Under the pieces are notes generated by a model that was not told where the DNA came from, ran no database searches, and saw only the letters and a list, made by a program, of their open reading frames with translations. Below, one piece after another: positions 9,201-10,157 of a stretch of 10,157 bases of DNA. Numbering within the stretch: position 1 is the first letter of the stretch; the number at the start of each line of letters is the position of its first letter. Position numbers and translations under genes: made by a program. The DNA is from Candidatus Firestoneibacteriota bacterium (GTDB lineage Bacteria > Oederibacteriota > JAAXVQ01 > JAUVAV01), in contig DAOVYW010000069.1 in NCBI GenBank assembly GCA_030635415.1, positions 1 to 10,157 on the forward strand, read 5' to 3'.

Positions 9201-10157
9201 AAAAGCCAAAGCTTTTGCGGAAGATGATTTCCGGCTGTTTCAACGCGCCCTGGTATTATGGGACGCCGCAGAAATAATCCGCATGCACGCCGCCGGGGAA
9301 AAGGAAAAAATTCGGCAAAAAGTTTATGAAAGATATGCCTGGGATTCACTGCCAGAAGCGGCGCGGGAAATACTGCGCCAGGCCGCGGAAACATTAAGCG
9401 CTGAAAAAACCCTGCCGATTAAATATTCCCGGGCGGATGAGGTCTTGAAAAACCAGTTGGAAGTCGACGGGCTTCCCCACGGAACGGCGATTAAAATTGG
9501 CGCGGCTATAAGCATGAGTAGGTTTTTTCAGGGGTTGATTAACGAGCAGCTAAAAACCGAAGATGCTAACCACCTGATAGAAACCATGGATAAAGTGTAT
9601 AATTTTTTCATTTGGATGAAGTACATGCTGGATAGCCAGGAAATCCGGGGGGAAAGAGAAATTATTGCTTCTTTTATAGCCATAGTTTTAGACGAAATTC
9701 CGGCGGAAAATTTGGGGCGTCATGGACAGAACATAAAGTTTGAAAACGCTGCGAGGACGCGGCAGAGGGTTTCGCCCGGTCTGCCCGATGATCTCTCGCC
9801 GGACGCGAAAATATTGATAACCCGAATCGCCAAGGTGTGGGAAGAAAAAACCGTCTCAAAATTAACGGTGATAAGTAAAAAAGATAGAAAGAAAATCCTG
9901 AAAAAAACAAAAAGCACATTACATAACAACATTGCCAATACGATTTTAGATGCCCTGGAAAGAAGCCCGGAGTTTTTGAAAATAGCACAGCAAGATAAAG
10001 ATTTGGGCCATTATAATCTGCCAACCGCTGCAAACCTGATGACGGAAATATTTAGTTATTTCATTTTACTGGATAAGGAATTGAAGCGTGTGGGAATCAC
10101 GGGTTATGAGGAAATACTGAAGGCCATGAAAATTATGATCGCGCAGAATGTCAGACT
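277..10157 (+). CDS. Giant multidomain protein with N-terminal Tiki/TraB/ChaN-like domain, partial (3' end outside window)
   Basis: A single frame stays open from ATG 277 to the edge: 3,293 codons plus two bases, no stop. In order it holds a basic N-terminus and hydrophobic segment (~31-50), an alpha/beta domain with HDLHCN (94-99), VEGA with E125, and GGYH (408-411), a possible degenerate repeat of that domain (~489-610), a hydrophobic segment (~637-657) with a Gly/Pro linker, charged helical sequence (~700-1440), a hydrophobic cluster (~1455-1570), and a long soluble part with three winged-helix-like patches. I count only six cysteines (27, 92, 98, 242, 748, 2550). The first domain resembles the Tiki superfamily, whose members include TraB, ChaN and erythromycin esterase; its HDLHCN and GGYH signatures match Omnitrophota hypothetical proteins as I remember them. 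Role unknown; a membrane-bound or secreted location is inferred. The reading frame is near certain; the family is moderate; the function is not assigned. No co-oriented neighbour is visible. Confidence 0.96.
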   Translation, partial: MTKSNTHSVNKSPSQVVYMSQWHKPQCRAWYKIISILVSITFVFPYLTWAFEPHVFPGLARTVLFNQNPVKFPKKLGTITEAYQGGENLVVCVHDLHCNFEVQTNIAGMIDKLAQEHSLKLVNVEGASRPINVTKLSSVPIESVKREVGEYLVKQGKMTGAELYAVAGKHPIWLEGIESEELYAANRESVMKFLNNESQGYVYDLRETLNEIKRDVYHEVLKVFDTERTAFRKGKIPLLKYCVFLYKYARKQKEEIDAYPNLGRYVSMRTKVFAEAVDSDELFREVEVLDRRLRARLYTSSDQETLDELGRRLDIIEKLVNISAAPEEIAEYRSQPEAFQVKRFMEYIARHDERDEFMLDAQVYKLDAYLEEVKHFYRVADERSGEFVKRTLGRMKRHDTRIAMMVIGGYHAPIVLAELRRQGISYVSVKPRLNHQDIVNPYFALLKNRKTPLEKLLAQNQNILAIETAYPQTPLEKVKQVVSISALNPGQKLFDDTIEILTTNGIIEKLKSKVKTGEQLYAAYREEADKWLANNLRIEPKNIFKNAQIVFVTYTNHISALFPKKGGRVVTTPVIARYEIGASNVEIMPEPSAGVAKAWLAEKGSKNIFDYPARLKDFSNRISMWISKSKTGFGQALPYIISVALLALLAVYNLLGLNPGIESGVVMSFAAGIPGRPGTGVRGNGKAGPFQELSNDPNALVGQLLVSRDFEEFHEIKQKILGWRKTNLEKMQLAGIITSQGKKSLSDCLNKPDENQDEIAKQVGILMNSKPEEIKAVIPAGDFAALEKAVADENIFRLKKILTEAKTEMEQAIKDQADVIKKEIINYIQKINTPLVNRAEYLAADGNDSQEKLQGIIEIAPHVFWEVWQKLKMQEAGWHFIQTLGNLEVFQELSRSLETIVENEAPGIKPAKAGRVALAEDLVDISETEKRENYEVDMRMLLQTNDPAVISEIGLGFKRLEQKTVFAKIKTVISSTDMKDLNAAMQGKTVPEVREIFQRTPTDAVLRILPAGERRQAERAIKASEFHEVKAILFLTPLEKIHNSLSKEEKESGREFEEALGNINDVLSSMPEDEKSGIGNALEGKAKRDFNLGLKERDGIKIKAILWPVIQADPELQKKYPRLWADLSTNEEEKFNKIRKFIQVHRTYIKNILKPSDYERLLKASEKSSGDLYADIIRDLKERTNQSLEPADKEKVIALIGEAEYEELARLFENGRTKGELEQVRRYIQKIGKWLAEVKYKDKMMPSAIGALARAVKRDEQESFYARIIEIRTSLRGKHASELKFGLTPAEFKQVGKVWDKTEEEIKAFFNETMIAKIEKSMSRGDFEAIQAAEIMDELQMIFDKNDAKYLTELLSGEDIQKLIKKTMTEDIKKIIDLELLNRDGVNSSESRLGLLAEIMPGLFGEVLTLEENKFLVKIFKATGKGSDIYAKAKSEEERKQWEAMKKSGNVVSRALLPVVGMNIVFDQAVSASGIYHLVFLGTIIYTANKLLIWWRGKPSREGVSPPAFLGGGTRLWDDAAKAINNQTNHIRNYVSRTKTMIGNTAGKYILRITRPFLWLVVLLAMNAPATPGKNSPINIKDLRDHNQEAYVLFEQILEYLSDQNQTDFNLKDIVGLRAEDPGLKVLERNNFIKKVKGKMGGRALSPEGIKAKETLESAGSAEPVVEAKHLKVVAYLLETDEKKPEFFIGLEKSPAEDEELLQMIFKNIQSGDTDISEIMKSEFVNNNEKNKPEIETYLEALVMENIESWKAYQEYAWDEEKSGEIPVTDGNKIISLVKAEIEIEKRDETKAAMAILSDDDFITAMIKAGLYHQYKSDLSTKEKPRLFSALKWGVPDKFKGGDITMNQFPERWEWIFIRATAKGVKQPEVKDAPAAASKTGPRSMKSRPTVAMSQAETDFPITENDIPDLIMEIRRRDKIGELREKYESEMEKLLSPEYIKKYLRQGLNKEVIKATAADEKTQIQLQIMDGVKSDIFKYIKIFEVAWELMMAAQHLRKIKRIQAAKTEVAGSIISEDLEKNAINLRTSEVREAVKKAGKRKAEYADIAKHILAMENDEIINLIPAQAGNIIKIMNDDAMTRLFLKFSDKSKYQLYDDWIKIVKTTQEFMEEVLRTVNEIAESRFGQETGRLKKLQHVVLGGRPINESDAAELMRLREAYPELKIEIGKITVATGSETELKTSEPGAGDFWEGIVQGAKEGVKIVSDLPEAIRHGQVIIGIEREWKENTEVISIIKKVHGSVEYVGKVLYGRSREGAIADFQTRFREFKQRLSVIYAADPEFEKEMKAELQFTEDVKAAMRAVAGFEDLAVNYYNEKLNPAGSRSVNTKTWAARWAFIEKSEGKFAQQVKTKKNEFVNLWDALENSSGQVNLAYALMATKGMRLKREEVPAMIGKFRSFHPRFDGFMRRERQLNKLAQQALENNFYLEAPANNEFRREAGSMVEPKQPEIWERLLEDKEIKKRFTNIYRSQTLGAAEGKPRHEAEALSNQVVRDRMRASRYQLTMAKPSPGDSEFEQRLEKIRLADNEFAARMDLTIQLDAAIKSIFAKNCFEEEKTKASIPGEIGESIARLEELSGRPKTDKDIPEEVIAIIRQLEQIDSGYGEYVLEEQKKYSAVKKEVLAALGDVTQAAGNIVGMDEAEVGKYYHELGAAFPSWKNEVEQAQTRQEEQGRRSEEMYVQLIEHQAIVEELFGSLIDREAVDFPALAGLLSGYPSKDSSKRLDQETLNLLGPGTPQGMRKVIEKIEDWQALSGMFEQLQPNQREMLTLLLYGYTAESKDKILGGEQIGFDKGKMSAMLKYGRTEQASLFNVKRKNNVQLTDKAESLMQQLLSTGEIFPELDWHEVLRKTKRTQPDKIAIALNSGEMEESVPLPVPGKIIREMREGKSKLKISNLTRETGAMLQLLGKLWEDKGIGIREADIVDEFKYAIIVPALEELKMFKMVSEGKEYSLFEKAAAAEEFKNLAYIILKDIQELKAKAFAEDDFRLFQRALVLWDAAEIIRMHAAGEKEKIRQKVYERYAWDSLPEAAREILRQAAETLSAEKTLPIKYSRADEVLKNQLEVDGLPHGTAIKIGAAISMSRFFQGLINEQLKTEDANHLIETMDKVYNFFIWMKYMLDSQEIRGEREIIASFIAIVLDEIPAENLGRHGQNIKFENAARTRQRVSPGLPDDLSPDAKILITRIAKVWEEKTVSKLTVISKKDRKKILKKTKSTLHNNIANTILDALERSPEFLKIAQQDKDLGHYNLPTAANLMTEIFSYFILLDKELKRVGITGYEEILKAMKIMIAQNVR
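367..426 (+). other. N-terminal signal peptide or membrane anchor (residues ~31-50)
   Basis: About 30 polar residues with K, H and R near the end (K24, R28, K32) are followed by a hydrophobic stretch rich in I, V, F and L ending in LTWA before FEP. The basic-then-hydrophobic order suits Sec-type export with the N-terminus in the cytoplasm. T48 and A50 give an acceptable signal peptidase I site after A50, but the long n-region also fits an uncleaved anchor. Either would put the following domain outside the cytoplasm. Confidence 0.65.
499..1650 (+). other. Tiki/TraB/ChaN-like domain (residues ~75-458)
   Basis: The domain opens with LGTITEAY and a strand running into VHDLHCN (H94, D95, H97, N99). 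A helix and a second strand, KLVNVEGA, follow, with E125. A helical middle section contains LYAANRE (182-188). The domain closes with a hydrophobic strand ending in GGYH (H411), a helix, and QGISYVSVKPR. A histidine-bearing first strand, an acidic residue after the second, and a late GxxH-type motif match the layout of the Tiki superfamily, whose characterised members are hydrolases (Tiki, EreA) or bind haem (ChaN). H94, H97, E125 and H411 are therefore candidate metal or catalytic residues. This part is the most GC-rich and CTG-rich of the gene. Assignment is by motif recognition only; activity and substrate are unknown. Confidence 0.55.
1741..2106 (+). other. Possible degenerate second copy of the N-terminal domain (residues ~489-610)
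   Basis: EQLYAAYREEADKWLAN (518-534) matches EELYAANRESVMKFLNN (180-196) at about ten of 17 aligned positions. Further on, a hydrophobic strand ends in YTNH (H557) and is followed by a short segment ending KKGG, echoing the strand-GGYH-helix-RRQG order of the first domain. No clear counterpart of HDLHCN or VEGA is present, so a copy, if real, would lack most candidate catalytic residues. A separate, unrelated alpha/beta domain is the alternative. Confidence 0.3.
2185..2247 (+). other. Hydrophobic transmembrane or signal-like segment (residues ~637-657)
   Basis: A run rich in I, V, A and L (ALPYIISVALLALLAVYNLLG) is long enough to span a membrane. It follows a basic stretch containing K630 and several R/K residues back to ~612, and an in-frame ATG (2146, Met624) sits just before it, so this part alone would look like a signal peptide or anchor. 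A Gly/Pro-rich linker follows. Confidence 0.7.
2281..2346 (+). other. Gly/Pro-rich linker after the second hydrophobic segment (residues ~669-690)
   Basis: Residues 669-690 are dominated by G, A, P and R (AAGIPGRPGTG followed by further glycines), which is low-complexity and probably flexible. It separates the hydrophobic segment from the charged helical region that starts near residue 700, so it reads as a domain junction. The local GC content is visibly higher than in the helical sequence that follows. Confidence 0.6.
2374..4596 (+). other. Charged alpha-helical region I (residues ~700-1440), no recognised domain
   Basis: About 740 residues rich in E, K, L, I and A with few prolines, glycines or aromatic clusters, typical of helical-bundle or coiled-coil sequence. 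A loose motif, small residue-(D/E)-(F/Y)-x-x-hydrophobic, recurs at about residues 781, 1024, 1156, 1203, 1290 and 1325 (GDFAAL, SEFHEV, SDYERL, AEYEEL, AEFKQV, GDFEAI). Spacing is irregular (35 to 243 residues), so it is at most a degenerate repeat. One cysteine (C748) is present. I recognise no enzyme motif. Leucine codons favour TTA and TTG in the part sampled, unlike the N-terminal domain. Confidence 0.55.
4609..4764 (+). other. Hydrophobic segments with signal-like features (residues ~1445-1496)
   Basis: From Met1445 the sequence reads MKKSGNVVSR, then a moderately hydrophobic stretch ALLPVVGMNIVF and an AVSA motif, resembling a weak signal peptide. A stronger hydrophobic stretch follows at 1474-1496 (IYHLVFLGTIIYTANKLLIWW), ending in RGK. 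The second is a good transmembrane candidate; the first is marginal. Downstream lies a short PPAFLGGGTR junction (~1506-1515). Confidence 0.6.
4897..4986 (+). other. Signal-peptide-like internal segment (residues ~1541-1570)
   Basis: Met1541 is followed by a basic stretch (K1548, R1552, R1555), a hydrophobic core PFLWLVVLLAM (1556-1566) and NAPA before a Thr/Pro/Gly/Ser-rich stretch. The layout is that of an n-region, h-region and A-x-A cleavage site, yet it lies deep inside the ORF. The core is short for a transmembrane helix (about 11 residues). No Shine-Dalgarno sequence stands close before ATG 4897, so an internal start is not supported; a fused signal peptide or a membrane segment is more likely. 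Confidence 0.55.
5044..5244 (+). other. Winged-helix-like patch 1 (residues ~1590-1656)
   Basis: A helix (VLFEQILEYLS) is followed by a short helix (LKDIVGL), a third helix containing LKVLERNNFIKKV, and a basic Gly-rich turn leading into ALSPEGIKAKETL. The order helix, helix, recognition-like helix, wing and closing helix, with the LSPEG turn, resembles MarR-like winged-helix domains, where LTxKG occurs at this point. Such folds bind DNA or other proteins. It lies just after the last hydrophobic segment. The assignment is by pattern only. Confidence 0.35.
5254..6756 (+). other. Helical region II with disordered linker (residues ~1660-2160), no recognised domain
   Basis: About 100 residues of mixed helix and strand (around VVAYLLE and FFIGLEK) lead into helical sequence that includes IESWKAYQEYAWD. 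A linker at about residues 1865-1900, rich in K, P, A, S and T (DAPAAASKTGPRS), separates this from a further charged helical section. No hydrophobic membrane segment and no cysteine are present. I do not recognise a family. It lies between a winged-helix-like patch and a small alpha/beta patch. Confidence 0.5.
6757..7026 (+). other. Small alpha/beta patch (residues ~2161-2250), unrecognised
   Basis: Several short hydrophobic strands stand out from the helical background: LKIEIGKITVA, VKIVSDLPEAI, QVIIGIE and VEYVGKVLYG. Together with the helices between them they suggest a small globular alpha/beta domain. I see no nucleotide-binding loop or catalytic motif and do not recognise the family. 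It marks a break in the otherwise helical C-terminal half. Confidence 0.4.
7027..8520 (+). other. Helical region III (residues ~2251-2748), no recognised domain
   Basis: Long charged helices, many with R/K/E patches, with aromatic residues scattered through the first half (TWAARWAFIE, FRSFHPRF). Segments such as PEFEKEMKAEL, SEFEQRLEKI and NEFAARMDL echo the x-E-F-x-x pattern of helical region I. The only cysteine of the C-terminal half, C2550, is here. No enzyme motif or membrane segment is visible, and I do not recognise a family. A structural or scaffolding role would be inference only. Confidence 0.5.
8554..8772 (+). other. Winged-helix-like patch 2 (residues ~2760-2832)
   Basis: REMLTLLLYGYT forms a first helix, KILGGEQIG a second, KGKMSAMLKYGRTEQASL a third, and LFNVKRKNNVQLTDKAESLM a basic wing and closing helix. 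The VQLTDKAESLM stretch matches the LTxKG-type turn of MarR-like winged helices, and the candidate third helix and wing are basic. DNA or protein binding is possible but untested. Confidence 0.4.
8971..9150 (+). other. Winged-helix-like patch 3 (residues ~2899-2958)
   Basis: GAMLQLLGKLWE is followed by READIVDEF, then YAIIVPALEELKMFKMV and a hairpin-like EGKEYSLFEKA. The sequence LEELKMFKMVSEGKEYSL is typical of the end of a recognition helix and wing in winged-helix proteins. It lies about 70 residues after patch 2, so the two may form a tandem pair. The assignment is by pattern only. Confidence 0.4.
9151..10157 (+). other. Helical C-terminal part reaching the window edge (residues ~2959-3293)
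   Basis: Charged helical sequence continues after the third winged-helix-like patch, with segments such as LFQRALVLWDAAEII, FFIWMKYMLDSQE and TEIFSYFILLDKEL. The aromatic-rich stretches are too broken by charged residues to be membrane spans. No stop codon or terminator appears before 10157, so the end of the protein and any C-terminal domain are unseen. No family is recognised. Confidence 0.5.

Noticed and set aside
1..10157. tRNA, rRNA, CRISPR array, insertion sequence or attachment site
   Set aside because: No cloverleaf, regularly spaced direct repeats, transposase motif or terminal inverted repeats were seen. The coding frame occupies all but the first 276 bases.

Overview
The window is almost entirely one gene. 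Frame 1 of the + strand is open from an ATG at position 277 to the right edge, with no stop: 3,293 complete codons plus two bases. The gene continues beyond the window, so the protein is larger than 3,293 residues. No other gene, RNA gene, mobile element or CRISPR array is supported.

Layout. Positions 1-276 are an AT-rich intergenic leader with a plausible extended -10 box (TGATATACT, 226-234) and a Shine-Dalgarno-like AAGGA (262-266) placed ten bases before the ATG. The protein begins with a basic N-terminus and a hydrophobic signal or anchor segment (residues ~31-50). Next comes an alpha/beta domain (~75-458) with an HDLHCN motif, a strand ending in VEGA, and a late GGYH motif. This looks like the TraB/ChaN/EreA (Tiki) superfamily in the version I remember from Omnitrophota hypothetical proteins. 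A possible degenerate second copy follows (~489-610). Then come a hydrophobic segment (~637-657), a Gly/Pro linker, about 750 residues of charged helical sequence, a cluster of hydrophobic segments (~1455-1570), a winged-helix-like patch (~1590-1656), more than 1,000 residues of helical sequence with a linker and one small alpha/beta patch, two more winged-helix-like patches (~2760-2832 and ~2899-2958), and a helical C-terminal part that runs off the edge.

Organism. The giant ORF, moderate GC content, AT-rich spacer and the HDLHCN...VEGA...GGYH signature suggest an uncultivated bacterium of Candidatus Omnitrophota (PVC superphylum), a phylum in which giant genes have been reported. This comes from remembered family patterns, not a search, and is moderately confident.

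Function is unknown. What can be seen is a membrane-associated or secreted giant protein with an enzyme-like N-terminal domain, internal signal-peptide-like segments suggesting that secreted or membrane modules were fused, and a very long cysteine-poor helical remainder. Leucine codon use differs sharply between the N-terminal domain and a sampled helical stretch, consistent with a mosaic origin. No partner genes are in view, so no pathway or operon can be assigned.
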